Of a stretch of 39,663 nucleotides of DNA, positions 8,737 to 16,380 are shown in pieces. A program made the translations under genes and the position numbers. The notes below the pieces were generated by a model that had not been told where the DNA came from, made no database searches, and saw only the letters and a list, made by a program, of their open reading frames with translations. The stretch is from assembly GCA_947648385.1 (NCBI GenBank), contig CANSNO010000013.1, forward strand, positions 1-39,663, given 5' to 3'. The DNA comes from an uncultured Clostridia bacterium (GTDB taxonomy: Bacteria > Bacillota > Clostridia > Oscillospirales > Butyricicoccaceae). How positions within the stretch are numbered: position 1 is the stretch's first letter; each line of letters starts with the position of its first letter.

Positions 8737-9576
8737 TTAACCCCTGCCGTCTAAAGAATATCTGTCGGCTCTAAAATAGAAAAATCCTGAAATTATAAAT
8801 ACTATTCCGCTGATTATAAGGACGGCGACCGTAGCCTCTTTTCCGGAGAATATGGCGCTGTAAAATCTATTAGCCGCCATTGTAGCGGCGTTAAAAGCCA
8901 CACGTATGATTATCGGCGCCCACACGCTCTTGGCCCTGAGGGCCGCATACCCCAGCAAAACGCCCATGACAAAGGCATAGCACATATTGACCGTCCCACT
9001 GTACATGGACGTAAATATCATGGCCTGTATGATAACCGCCGCCGTAGGCGAAGCCATCAGCCTCGCTCTGGAAAAGATGATGCCCCTGAACACCAGCTCC
9101 TCAAAAAAGGAGGACATCAGGACGACCGCCGCAAACTCAAGCCACAAAGGGTCGGCGTTTGCAATCGTCTCGCCTGCCGTCAGCTTCTGCAACGCACTGA
9201 TATGCCTGGGCAAAAGCTCGACAACCACAGACGCCCAAACGCATCCCCCAATACCCATGAGAACGCCCCAAAGCATATTGCCGGCCTTCACCTTTGAGCC
9301 AAGCCCGTCAATAACAACAAGGTCGGTTTTGGCTTTCAGGCGTTTGAAAAGAAGAATGACGCCGAGCAGTAAATATGACACAGCCAAAATGGCGTATGTG
9401 TGGGACGCCAGCACATCGACCATCATTCTTGCAATGGTCTCGCTGTCGGCGCCGAGCGGTATGCCTCCCAATGTTATCGCGACAACGACCTCTCCCACTA
9501 TCTGACACAGCATGAGCAGGAAATAATACCCCACCATCTGGCGGATATATTTCATCCTCAGCAACATATTTTCCAT
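8737..9576 (-). CDS. CPBP family membrane protein, catalytic histidines missing
   Basis: 279-aa polytopic membrane protein with the CPBP motif 1 intact (SSFFEELVFRG) but motif 2 reading FTSMY instead of FxxxH and motif 3 reading RVAFN instead of HxxxN. Both metal- or transition-state-binding histidines are therefore replaced (Tyr, Arg), which predicts loss of proteolysis and perhaps a binding or regulatory role. Start ATG 9576 has AAGAGGT 6 nt upstream; the frame running to 9747 crosses the promoter and overlaps nth. It is the promoter-proximal gene of the long minus-strand run. The reading frame is intact, so it is not decaying in an obvious way. Confidence 0.88.
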   Translation of the reverse strand: MENMLLRMKYIRQMVGYYFLLMLCQIVGEVVVAITLGGIPLGADSETIARMMVDVLASHTYAILAVSYLLLGVILLFKRLKAKTDLVVIDGLGSKVKAGNMLWGVLMGIGGCVWASVVVELLPRHISALQKLTAGETIANADPLWLEFAAVVLMSSFFEELVFRGIIFSRARLMASPTAAVIIQAMIFTSMYSGTVNMCYAFVMGVLLGYAALRAKSVWAPIIIRVAFNAATMAANRFYSAIFSGKEATVAVLIISGIVFIISGFFYFRADRYSLDGRG

Positions 9577-9622
9577 ATAAAAACCTCTTTTGCCTTTTCC
9601 ATCCGCTAAATACCTGATTTTA

Positions 9623-9651
9623 ATTTTACCATTTTGTCTCTTTGATTTCAA
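9623..9651 (-). promoter_or_regulatory. Sigma-A-type promoter for the 9576-to-71 run
   Basis: On the minus strand TTGAAA (9646-9651), 17 bp, then TAAAAT (9623-9628), with an extended TGG just before the -10. It lies 47 nt before the start at 9576 and is the only good promoter seen ahead of the run. Confidence 0.75.
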
Positions 9652-9672
9652 CATAAAGATGTAAACATCCTC

Positions 9673-9701
9673 TTGTTGCTCTTGCCTTTTTCTGATATAC
9701 T
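9673..9701 (+). promoter_or_regulatory. Sigma-A-type promoter for nth
   Basis: TTGTTG (9673-9678), 17 bp, TATACT (9696-9701), with TGA directly before the -10 making an extended -10. The nth start is about 30 nt downstream. It is divergent from the promoter at 9623-9651. Confidence 0.65.
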
Positions 9702-9730
9702 TTAGACATGAATCGACGAATGAAAGAGAT

Positions 9731-10381
9731 GTGAATAAATTGACCAAAAAAGAAAAAGGCCGTATTGTCGTCGAAAGGCTGAAAAGCCTTTATCCCGACA
9801 GCTGCTCGCTCGAAGCCAAAAAGGATTATGAGCTTTTATTTGCCACCCGTCTGTCGGCCCAGTGTACCGACGCAAGGGTCAATACCGTGACAAAAGTCCT
9901 GTTTAAAAAATACCCCACCCTTGATTCTCTTGCCGAAGCCGACGAGAATGACATAGCCGAGATAATCAAGCCCTGCGGTCTTTTCAGAACCAAAGCCAGA
10001 GATATCAAGCTCGGCGCCGTGAAGCTTGTCGAGGTATTCGGCGGCAGAGTTCCCGACACAATGGAAGAGCTTTTGACCATTCCGGGCGTAGGCCGCAAAA
10101 CGGCCAATCTTATCCTTTCGGATATCTACGGCCATCCGGCCATCGTCGCCGACACCCACTGCATGAGGATAGCCGGAAAGCTGGGCCTGACAGGCGGCGG
10201 CAGAGACCCCCTGAAGGTGGAAACCGAACTTTCAAAGCTCATAGAACCTGCCGAACAGGCCTCTCTATGTCATCGTTTTGTCCATTTCGGCAGGGATATA
10301 TGCACGGCAAGGTCGCCGCAATGCGGAGAATGTCCGCTGAGCGATATATGCTCCGATTATCAGCAAAAAATCAAAAAATAA
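9731..10381 (+). CDS. nth: Endonuclease III (DNA glycosylase/AP lyase)
   Basis: Base-excision repair enzyme removing oxidised pyrimidines and cutting at the abasic site. Helix-hairpin-helix LLTIPGVGRKTANLIL carries the catalytic lysine, VADTHCMR the catalytic aspartate, and the 4Fe-4S loop is C-x6-C-x2-C-x5-C near the C-terminus (CTARSPQCGECPLSDIC). 216 aa, normal length. The start is GTG 9731 or TTG 9740; the latter would give MTKKEKG, closer to homologues, but neither has a strong ribosome site. Monocistronic, between its own promoter and a terminator at 10391. Confidence 0.96.
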   Translation: MNKLTKKEKGRIVVERLKSLYPDSCSLEAKKDYELLFATRLSAQCTDARVNTVTKVLFKKYPTLDSLAEADENDIAEIIKPCGLFRTKARDIKLGAVKLVEVFGGRVPDTMEELLTIPGVGRKTANLILSDIYGHPAIVADTHCMRIAGKLGLTGGGRDPLKVETELSKLIEPAEQASLCHRFVHFGRDICTARSPQCGECPLSDICSDYQQKIKK

Positions 10382-10390
10382 ACCCTTTCA

Positions 10391-10419
10391 CAGGCCGCCC
10401 CCGTGCGGTCTGTTTTTTT
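10391..10419 (+). terminator. Intrinsic terminator of nth
   Basis: Eight-base-pair stem CAGGCCGC/GCGGTCTG (one G-U pair) around loop CCCCGT, followed by seven T. It lies 9 nt after the nth stop. Confidence 0.85.
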
Positions 10420-10468
10420 ATATTTCAACTCATCTTTTGCGTTTTCGGACATAGATATAAAACAGGCC

Positions 10469-10942
10469 TTAAAACCTGCCGACGGTTGGCGTCAGGCGTT
10501 TGAGTTGACAGTCGCATTTTCCGTTTTCCAGCTCCAAAACTGCGTAATAACCGCTGTTTTTGCCCATTGTGCCGCCGTTTAAAAGCAACACGCCGTTGTG
10601 ATATGACGCCTGCTGATAATGGGTGTGGCCGTAAAGAGCCACCTTGGCGTCTTTAGCGTATGCCTCCGAAAGATATATATCGGTCGTCGTCTTGACAGAA
10701 TATTTATGTCCGTGAGTCATGATTATTCTGACCCCCTCAAGGACAAACTCTCTTATAACAGGCTCGTCACACAGAAAATCGCAGTTGCCCTTGACAAATA
10801 AAGTCCTTTCGGGGAGTTCAATACCCATAAAATCATCTATGCCGTCTCCGCAAAACAAAAGAGTATCGGGCTTTTCAAGCTCCAGCATACGTTTTAAACC
10901 GTCACTGTTGCCATGAGAATCGCTGCAAACACAAGCTTTCAT
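10469..10942 (-). CDS. Metallophosphoesterase, YfcE/MJ0936 family
   Basis: 157-aa calcineurin-like phosphodiesterase of the small YfcE/Vps29-like family, which hydrolyse model phosphodiesters with two metal ions; the natural substrate is generally unknown. Metal-binding motifs in order: DSHGN near residue 8, CGDGID, KGNCD, THGHKYSV and GHTH. Start ATG 10942 has AAAGGTGG 7 nt before it; the longer frame to 11014 runs into the divergent promoter region. It converges with nth and is divergent from the three-gene cassette at 11044. Confidence 0.92.
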   Translation of the reverse strand: MKACVCSDSHGNSDGLKRMLELEKPDTLLFCGDGIDDFMGIELPERTLFVKGNCDFLCDEPVIREFVLEGVRIIMTHGHKYSVKTTTDIYLSEAYAKDAKVALYGHTHYQQASYHNGVLLLNGGTMGKNSGYYAVLELENGKCDCQLKRLTPTVGRF

Positions 10943-11043
10943 TTTCTTTCCACCTTTAATAATCAACTTTTTTATTTTCGCGCCATATAATGATATCGTA
11001 ACGGACAATAACATCCGATGAAAACAAATGGGAGGTAATCCAA

Positions 11044-11325
11044 ATGCCCAGTGAATACGAATCCATGGCGAGGGCCCTCATGTCCTCTCCCCAAGGCGCG
11101 AAAATCATACAGACTTTAGACAAACTCAGCGCGACCGCCTCCAGCCCCAATGGACGCCAGCTTATCGCCATGCTGGCCGGAAACGGCGGCGACGCGTTGA
11201 AAGCGGCCGCCATGGCCGCCAACCAGACCGAAAAAGACCCGGCGAGAGTCCTTATGTCTTCCCTTCTTTCTTCAAAGGACGGAGCCTCGCTGATTGCCAA
11301 AATCGTCGAAGTAGTAGGAGTGTAA
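11044..11325 (+). CDS. Small protein with threefold SSxxG repeat, unknown function
   Basis: Not recognised. The 93 aa are mostly helix-forming and contain three similar 12-residue units: SSPQGAKIIQTL (14-25), SSPNGRQLIAML (33-44) and SSKDGASLIAKI (76-87), each a serine pair, a glycine and an amphipathic helix start. No signal peptide or membrane span. GGAGG stands 8 nt before the ATG, and a perfect TATAAT lies at 10986-10991 with a poor -35. It heads a three-gene unit; the next gene starts 3 nt after its stop. I recall similar small-protein sets in gut Clostridia but cannot name a family. Confidence 0.8.
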   Translation: MPSEYESMARALMSSPQGAKIIQTLDKLSATASSPNGRQLIAMLAGNGGDALKAAAMAANQTEKDPARVLMSSLLSSKDGASLIAKIVEVVGV

Positions 11326-11328
11326 ACA

Positions 11329-11838
11329 ATGTTTGAAAAGGACGACACAAAGGCCGCGGCACAGCCGCAGGGAGACGATATGGGCAAAGCTCTCAGCATG
11401 GCCGCCGAAATATTTGCCTCGTCTCAAAGCGCCGTGCCGTCCTCACAGCCTGAACCTGAAAGCTCGACGGGCGGCGATATGTCAAAGGATGAGATTGCCG
11501 CGATGCTGCTAAAGCTCATTTCCGAGAAACAGGAGGTTTCTCCGTCCGACGAGTCGGGCGCTCCCGTTACCTCTCCGACTCCTGAGCCTCAACCCTCGCC
11601 TTCGCCCGAGCCTGACAGGTCGGCGCAACCGGGCCTGAGCAATATTGCCGCGGCTCTTCCGCCTATCCTGCAGGCACTTTCGGGCAAGGGAGAGTTTATC
11701 AAGCCCGAAAAGCTCAACCTCATCAAGGCACTCAAGCCATATATGAGCGCAACTCGCGGCGACAGCATCGAGCGCGCTATACGCATGGCCAACATCGCTC
11801 AGGCTACCAAATCAGCCCTCACGGCACTTGGGAGATGA
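11329..11838 (+). CDS. Protein with Pro/Ser-rich linker and conserved-looking C-terminal helix, unknown
   Basis: 169 aa, not recognised. The N-terminal half is low complexity (Ala, Ser, Pro, Glu; alternating PTPEPQPSPSPEPD at about residues 83-96) and probably disordered. The C-terminal 60 residues look folded: PPILQALSGKGEFIKPEKLN, then LIKALKPYMSATRGDSIERA, ending ANIAQATKSALTALGR. The pattern suggests a helical domain tethered by a flexible linker. AGGAG lies 9 nt before the ATG. Its TGA overlaps the ATG of the next gene (ATGA), so the two are translationally coupled. Confidence 0.75.
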   Translation: MFEKDDTKAAAQPQGDDMGKALSMAAEIFASSQSAVPSSQPEPESSTGGDMSKDEIAAMLLKLISEKQEVSPSDESGAPVTSPTPEPQPSPSPEPDRSAQPGLSNIAAALPPILQALSGKGEFIKPEKLNLIKALKPYMSATRGDSIERAIRMANIAQATKSALTALGR

Positions 11839-12149
11839 GTCAGTTGTATAACCGATACATAAACTCCGACAGCTTTGAACCCATTCCTTCACAGAACATG
11901 GGAAACATCGGAGAAGAAAGCTTTTCCGATATCGGCCAAGGAAGCGCCGAAGCGGCGGCAGAGGAAAACGCTCCGGCAAAAGGGCTGAACGCGCTGAAAA
12001 ATATGTTGGGAAACAACATCAAACTGCCCGAGTTTAACGGCGACACCATCTTGCTTTTAGTGCTGGTTTATTTTTTGATAGCCGACCCCGACGACAAAAT
12101 AAGCGATACCGTATTGATCATAGCCGCCCTTTTCCTTCTTGGCCTGTAA
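11835..12149 (+). CDS. Small protein with C-terminal hydrophobic pair of helices, unknown
   Basis: 104 aa, not recognised. Residues 1-60 are polar and acidic; residues about 70-104 form two hydrophobic segments separated by DPDDKISD (DTILLLVLVYFLIAD and TVLIIAALFLLGL), which could be a tail hairpin in the membrane. Starts inside the previous stop (ATGA). A strong terminator follows 8 nt after the stop, so the three genes form a closed unit. The arrangement (helical repeat protein, linker protein, tail-anchored protein) suggests a small complex, which is inference only. Confidence 0.75.
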   Translation: MSQLYNRYINSDSFEPIPSQNMGNIGEESFSDIGQGSAEAAAEENAPAKGLNALKNMLGNNIKLPEFNGDTILLLVLVYFLIADPDDKISDTVLIIAALFLLGL

Positions 12150-12157
12150 AGAAAAGT

Positions 12158-12188
12158 ATGAGCAGAGCGTCAGCTCTGCTCATTTTTT
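12158..12188 (+). terminator. Terminator of the three-gene cassette
   Basis: Eleven-base-pair stem ATGAGCAGAGC/GCTCTGCTCAT with loop GTCA, followed by six T (12183-12188). The T run overlaps the stop codon of the convergent minus-strand gene, and the hairpin may also stop transcription from that side. Confidence 0.9.
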
Positions 12189-12945
12189 AATTCGGTTCAA
12201 TGACCTTACCGTCGGGCAGTGTCAATATATCGCCGTAGCTTTCGGGCACGTCAAACACATCACAGGAAAGCGAATATACAAGGGTCTCTCCCTCAAAGCT
12301 CTGGGCGCCTATCAAAAGGCCGTTTTCAACCGAAATATAATAAAGACTGCGGTAGCCGCTGATCTCCTCAAAAACTTCGACATACAGACAATAACGGTCG
12401 TTATACAGGGAATAATCGGCGCTCAGTATGTCGTCATCATCGAAAGAAAGAATCTTTTCGTATGTGGGAATATAAATATAATCGTCCTCGGAAAAATCTC
12501 CCTTTTTGCCGCTGTAATAGGAGGACGCACCCTCGGGCCATATATAGACATCCTCTCCGTTAATCAAACAGTTCTGCCTCGTGCCTCCGTCATACACAAC
12601 GGTGCGGCTGGTGGCGCCGTATATATAGCCCTCGGCCGCCATAGAGCTTTGTCCGCCGGAATAGTAAATAGTGCTGTTGGCCGAGATGTGATATGATTCC
12701 GGGCGGTGAAGCGCCCCGATAATAAGCTTTATATTACTTTTGTCCACCTCGACCTTTTCCAAATAGTCGAGATTGGATGAATAATCATCTATGTCAACGC
12801 CGATATCGTCGGAGCTTTCCCCCGGAAGGACTATCCCCCCCGTAGCGTCTTTTTTTGAAAAAGGCAGTCCGAATATATTGAAAAACAGCAGAATGGCCAC
12901 AATAACAGCCGCTGTCATCCACAATCCAACTGTGCGGTTTTTAAT
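12187..12945 (-). CDS. Membrane-anchored extracellular protein, unknown; probable AUU start
   Basis: Not recognised. One N-terminal hydrophobic span (LWMTAAVIVAILLFFNIFG) followed by an acidic, Tyr/Ser/Asp-rich, beta-type domain (about 220 aa), so probably anchored outside the membrane. The first canonical start is a TTG at 12924 without a ribosome site. Upstream in frame, after an in-frame TGA, lies ATT at 12945 giving MKNRTVGLWMTAAV (252 aa), a proper basic start for a membrane anchor; a GGCGG inside AAGGCGGTGATT, close to the perfect anti-SD complement, is 8 nt before it. Last gene of the trpS-wecA-wecB run, so an envelope role is likely. Confidence 0.72.
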   Translation of the reverse strand: MKNRTVGLWMTAAVIVAILLFFNIFGLPFSKKDATGGIVLPGESSDDIGVDIDDYSSNLDYLEKVEVDKSNIKLIIGALHRPESYHISANSTIYYSGGQSSMAAEGYIYGATSRTVVYDGGTRQNCLINGEDVYIWPEGASSYYSGKKGDFSEDDYIYIPTYEKILSFDDDDILSADYSLYNDRYCLYVEVFEEISGYRSLYYISVENGLLIGAQSFEGETLVYSLSCDVFDVPESYGDILTLPDGKVIEPN

Positions 12946-12967
12946 TCAAATCACCGCCTTCTTTTTT

Positions 12968-14116
12968 TCAGGCCTTAAAGCTTTCGGCCGGCTTGTCCCC
13001 CATGCCAAAATAATAAAGCAAATTCTCACATATCCTGCGGCAGGCCTCTCCGTCTCCGTAAGGGTTGACAGCCTTTTTCATCTTCAGATAATGCGCCTCG
13101 TCATCAAAGAGCCTGAGGGCGCTTTCGATGATATCGCGCTTTTCGGTTCCGACTATCTCTACCGTGCCGGCGGCAACGGCCTCGGGCCTCTCGGTCTCCC
13201 TGCGGAGAACAAGGACGGGCTTGCCGAGGGCCGGAGCCTCCTCCTGAAGTCCGCCCGAATCTGTCATGACCATATACACCCTATCCATAAGATTGTGCAT
13301 ATCGAAAACGCCCAGAGGCTCGATAAGCATGACGTTTTCAAGACCCGAAAGGTATTTTGAAGCCGTTTCTCTGACATAGGGGCTTAAATGGACGGGATAA
13401 ACAAAAACCGCGTCCCTTTTCTTCTGTGCCAGTTCGGCCACGGCGCTCATGATGTTTTCCATGGGCAGGCCGTAATTCTCCCTGCGGTGGGCTGTCATCA
13501 GAACGACCTTTTTGTTCTGATAGTCTATGTGGTTAAGCTCGTCACATTCAAAAACATAATCGTCCCTGACCGTTGTTTTAAGGGCGTCGATTACCGTGTT
13601 GCCGGTTATGTAAACGTCCTTTGTCACACCCTCGTTTTTCAGATTATCGGCATTTGCCGCGGTGGGGGCAAAATGTATATCGGCCAAACGGCCTGTCAGA
13701 ACTCTGTTCATCTCCTCGGGATAGGGCGAGTTCTTGTCAAAGCTCCTGAGACCGGCCTCAACGTGTCCGACCTTTATCTTATCATAAAAAGCCGCCAGCG
13801 CCGAGGCAAATGTCGTCGTTGTGTCGCCGTGGACAAGAACTATATCGGGCCTGTTCCTGTCAAAAACCTCTTTCAGCCCTGTCAAGGCTTTGGCCGTTAC
13901 AGTGTACAGCGTCTGGCTCTTTTCCATGATTGCAAGGTCAAAATCGGGAGTCACCTCAAAGGCTGACAGCACCTGATCGAGCATCTCCCTGTGCTGTCCC
14001 GTGACGCACACCAGACACTCGATATTTTCATGCTTTTTAAGCTCTTTAACAAGAGGAGCCATCTTAATGGCCTCCGGACGAGTGCCGAATACCAGCATGA
14101 CCTTCAGTTTGTTCAT
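12968..14116 (-). CDS. wecB: UDP-N-acetylglucosamine 2-epimerase (non-hydrolysing)
   Basis: Converts UDP-GlcNAc to UDP-ManNAc, the donor for TagA-type transferases; called MnaA in teichoic acid pathways. 382 aa, GT-B fold. Motifs: FGTRPEAIKMAPLV at the N-terminus, VHGDTTTTFASALAA, HVEAGLRS, TAHRRENYG, and MTDSGGLQEEAPALGKPVLV near the nucleotide site. The ATG overlaps the wecA stop by 4 nt (ATGA), so it is coupled to it; GAGG is 10 nt upstream. Ends TGA. Confidence 0.96.
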   Translation of the reverse strand: MNKLKVMLVFGTRPEAIKMAPLVKELKKHENIECLVCVTGQHREMLDQVLSAFEVTPDFDLAIMEKSQTLYTVTAKALTGLKEVFDRNRPDIVLVHGDTTTTFASALAAFYDKIKVGHVEAGLRSFDKNSPYPEEMNRVLTGRLADIHFAPTAANADNLKNEGVTKDVYITGNTVIDALKTTVRDDYVFECDELNHIDYQNKKVVLMTAHRRENYGLPMENIMSAVAELAQKKRDAVFVYPVHLSPYVRETASKYLSGLENVMLIEPLGVFDMHNLMDRVYMVMTDSGGLQEEAPALGKPVLVLRRETERPEAVAAGTVEIVGTEKRDIIESALRLFDDEAHYLKMKKAVNPYGDGEACRRICENLLYYFGMGDKPAESFKA

Positions 14117-15183
14117 TTTTTCTCGTCCTCCCTTTCAGAAGCCTCGGCAGGCTTTTTGTTTTTGAGCTTTATATTCATGGCAAAGAAAAAGCAAAGAAGC
14201 ACGGCCAGCGCAAAAAGAGCTATCTTCATTTCTCCGCTGGTGGTGAATATGACGGCAGAAAGGCCGAGGAGAACGCTGACGGCGTAAAGTATGGCTACCG
14301 ACTGTTTCTGGTCGAAGCCCATATCAACCAGCCTGTGATGTATATGTCCCCTGTCGGCCTGAAGAGGGCTTTGTCCCTTCAGGAGCCTTCTGACAATGGC
14401 AAAGCCTGTATCGAATATGGGCAGACCGAGGATGATAAAGGGCACGATAAAGGAGATCATGGCGGCCAGCTTGAAAAGGCCTGTGATAGATATGGTCGCC
14501 AGAATATATCCCAAAAACATGGAGCCTGTATCCCCCATAAAAATCTGGGCCGGGTTGAGGTTATAGGGCAGAAAGCCGAAGCATGCCCCGGCAAGGGCCG
14601 CCATGACGATGGCAATATGGGACTCGGACACCAAAAGGGCTATTGTAAAGACCGTCAGCGAGGCTATCGACGACACGCCGCAGGCAAGCCCGTCCAGTCC
14701 GTCGATAAAGTTGACGGCGTTGGTCATGCCGACTATCCATATGATGGTTATGGGTATCGAGAACCAGCCGAGATGTATATAGCTCTCCGAATCAAAGGGG
14801 TTGGTCAGCACCGATATCCTGACATTTGCCATTATGGGTATGACGGCGGCCACTATCTGCCCGATAAACTTTGTCCCCGGCTTGAGTGCCATGACGTCGT
14901 CCACAATGCCGAGCAGGACTATCACGACGGCGCCAAGCAAAATCGACTTCATTTCGCCGTTCAGCCTGCCGAAAACAAGAGTGCTGACGATAAAGCCGAG
15001 GAAGATGGCCAAGCCGCCCACACGGGGAATGGGCTTTTTGTGCATTCTTCTGTTGTCCTTGGGCACGTCTATGGCCCCTATCTTATAAGCAAAAGACTTG
15101 ACGATAGGAGTCGTGCCGAAAGCTATGACCAACGCCAGCGCAAATGCCGCCGCTGAGGTCAGTACAACACTGTTCCCAATCAT
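14113..15183 (-). CDS. wecA: Undecaprenyl-phosphate GlcNAc-1-phosphate transferase (WecA/TagO)
   Basis: Polytopic MraY/WecA-type enzyme that links GlcNAc-1-P from UDP-GlcNAc to undecaprenyl phosphate, the first step of a wall polymer. 356 aa with about ten membrane spans. Active-site features: DD in GIVDDVMALKPGTKF, NAVNFIDGLDGLACG, NLNPAQIFMGDTGSMFLGY, and the HIHHRLVDMG histidines that favour the WecA/TagO branch over MraY. GAGGAT stands 5 nt before the ATG. It follows trpS by 13 nt and is coupled to wecB. TagO is the usual Gram-positive name. Confidence 0.95.
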   Translation of the reverse strand: MIGNSVVLTSAAAFALALVIAFGTTPIVKSFAYKIGAIDVPKDNRRMHKKPIPRVGGLAIFLGFIVSTLVFGRLNGEMKSILLGAVVIVLLGIVDDVMALKPGTKFIGQIVAAVIPIMANVRISVLTNPFDSESYIHLGWFSIPITIIWIVGMTNAVNFIDGLDGLACGVSSIASLTVFTIALLVSESHIAIVMAALAGACFGFLPYNLNPAQIFMGDTGSMFLGYILATISITGLFKLAAMISFIVPFIILGLPIFDTGFAIVRRLLKGQSPLQADRGHIHHRLVDMGFDQKQSVAILYAVSVLLGLSAVIFTTSGEMKIALFALAVLLCFFFAMNIKLKNKKPAEASEREDEKK

Positions 15184-15196
15184 TTTTTATCCTCGA

Positions 15197-16240
15197 TTAT
15201 CCACGGGGCTTTGCCACAAGCCCGACCTTTTTAAACACCTTGTCCATCGTCCTCTGGGCCAGTCTGGAAGCCTGTTCGGCTCCTCTCTGCGCCACTCGCT
15301 CGAGGTAATCCTTGTTGTTCATGTAATCAAGTATCCTCTCGCGAATTGGCCTTATCCTGTCGGCCACGACCTCGCCGCAGGCCAGCTTGAAATCGCCGTA
15401 GCCCTTGCCCTCAAACTGACGCTCCACCTCTTCCGTCGTCATATCGGTGACGGCCGAATAAATGCCGATAAGGTTATTGATACCGTCCTTGCCCTCGCCC
15501 ATTTTGACCTCGGAGCCGGAATCGGTGACGGCGCGCTTGAACTTCTTTATTATCTGGTCGTCGGTGTCAAGCACGGTGATTATGGCGTTGGCGTTGGTAT
15601 CCGATTTGCTCATCTTCTTCGTCGGGTCGACAAGGCTGGCTATCTTGGCGCTGCTCTTGGTGATATAAGGCTCGGGTATTTTGAAGGTGTTGCCATACAG
15701 CCCGTTGAACCTTGTGGCGATATCTCTCGCTATCTCAATATGCTGCTTCTGGTCCTGTCCGACAGGTACGACGTCGGTCTGATAAAGCAGTATATCTGCG
15801 GCCATAAGGGAGGGATATGTAAACAGGCCGGCGTTTATATTGTCGGCGTATTTTGCCGATTTATCCTTAAACTGGGTCATACGGGAAAGCTCACCGAACA
15901 TGGTGTAGCAATCGAGTATCCAGCCCAGCTCGGCGTGCTGATGGACATGGCTCTGCAAAAACACAATGCTCTTTTCAGGGTCGATGCCGCAGCCGAGCAG
16001 GGTGGCCAGCGCCTGATATATAAGCTTGCGCAGCTCGGAAGGGTCGTGCCTGACGGTCAGGGCGTGAAGGTCGGCCACGGCATAAAGGCAGTCAAACTCT
16101 CCGCTGTCCTGTATTTTTACCCAGTTGGACAGAGCGCCGAGGTAGTTGCCGAGGGTGATGTTGCCCGAGGGCTGTATAAAGCTCAAAGAAATTTTCTTTT
16201 TCTCTTTTTTTGCCTCTTCGGCGAGTGCTGTAGAGTTCAT
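15197..16240 (-). CDS. trpS: Tryptophan--tRNA ligase
   Basis: Class I synthetase charging tRNA-Trp, 347 aa, normal length. HIGH-equivalent PSGNITLGNYLGAL is near residue 24 and KMSKS is KKMSKSDTNANA. A charged N-terminal extension (ALAEEAKKEKKK) precedes the fold. The ATG has AAAGGA 8 nt upstream. A likely -10 (TGGTATTAT, extended type) is about 60-70 nt upstream at 16297-16305 on the minus strand, with a weak -35. The leader is only about 60 nt, too short for a T-box. First gene of the run with wecA and wecB. Confidence 0.97.
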   Translation of the reverse strand: MNSTALAEEAKKEKKKISLSFIQPSGNITLGNYLGALSNWVKIQDSGEFDCLYAVADLHALTVRHDPSELRKLIYQALATLLGCGIDPEKSIVFLQSHVHQHAELGWILDCYTMFGELSRMTQFKDKSAKYADNINAGLFTYPSLMAADILLYQTDVVPVGQDQKQHIEIARDIATRFNGLYGNTFKIPEPYITKSSAKIASLVDPTKKMSKSDTNANAIITVLDTDDQIIKKFKRAVTDSGSEVKMGEGKDGINNLIGIYSAVTDMTTEEVERQFEGKGYGDFKLACGEVVADRIRPIRERILDYMNNKDYLERVAQRGAEQASRLAQRTMDKVFKKVGLVAKPRG

Positions 16241-16380
16241 CTTTTTTTCCTTTCTATTTCAAAATAAAGTTTATTTTCAAAACAAACGCACTTACATAGT
16301 ATAATACCACAATACGCACAAAAGAATAAATAGCCTTTAAAGAGATAAAAATACCGTTATTAAAACCACAGGAGGCAGTT

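Noticed and set aside
15098..16267. 389-codon open frame on the plus strand
   Set aside because: It is the antisense of trpS, which has HIGH-like and KMSKS motifs in the minus frame.
16241..16380. T-box leader for trpS
   Set aside because: The leader is only about 60 nt, with no specifier loop or NGGN-type antiterminator; alaS likewise has no leader of its own.
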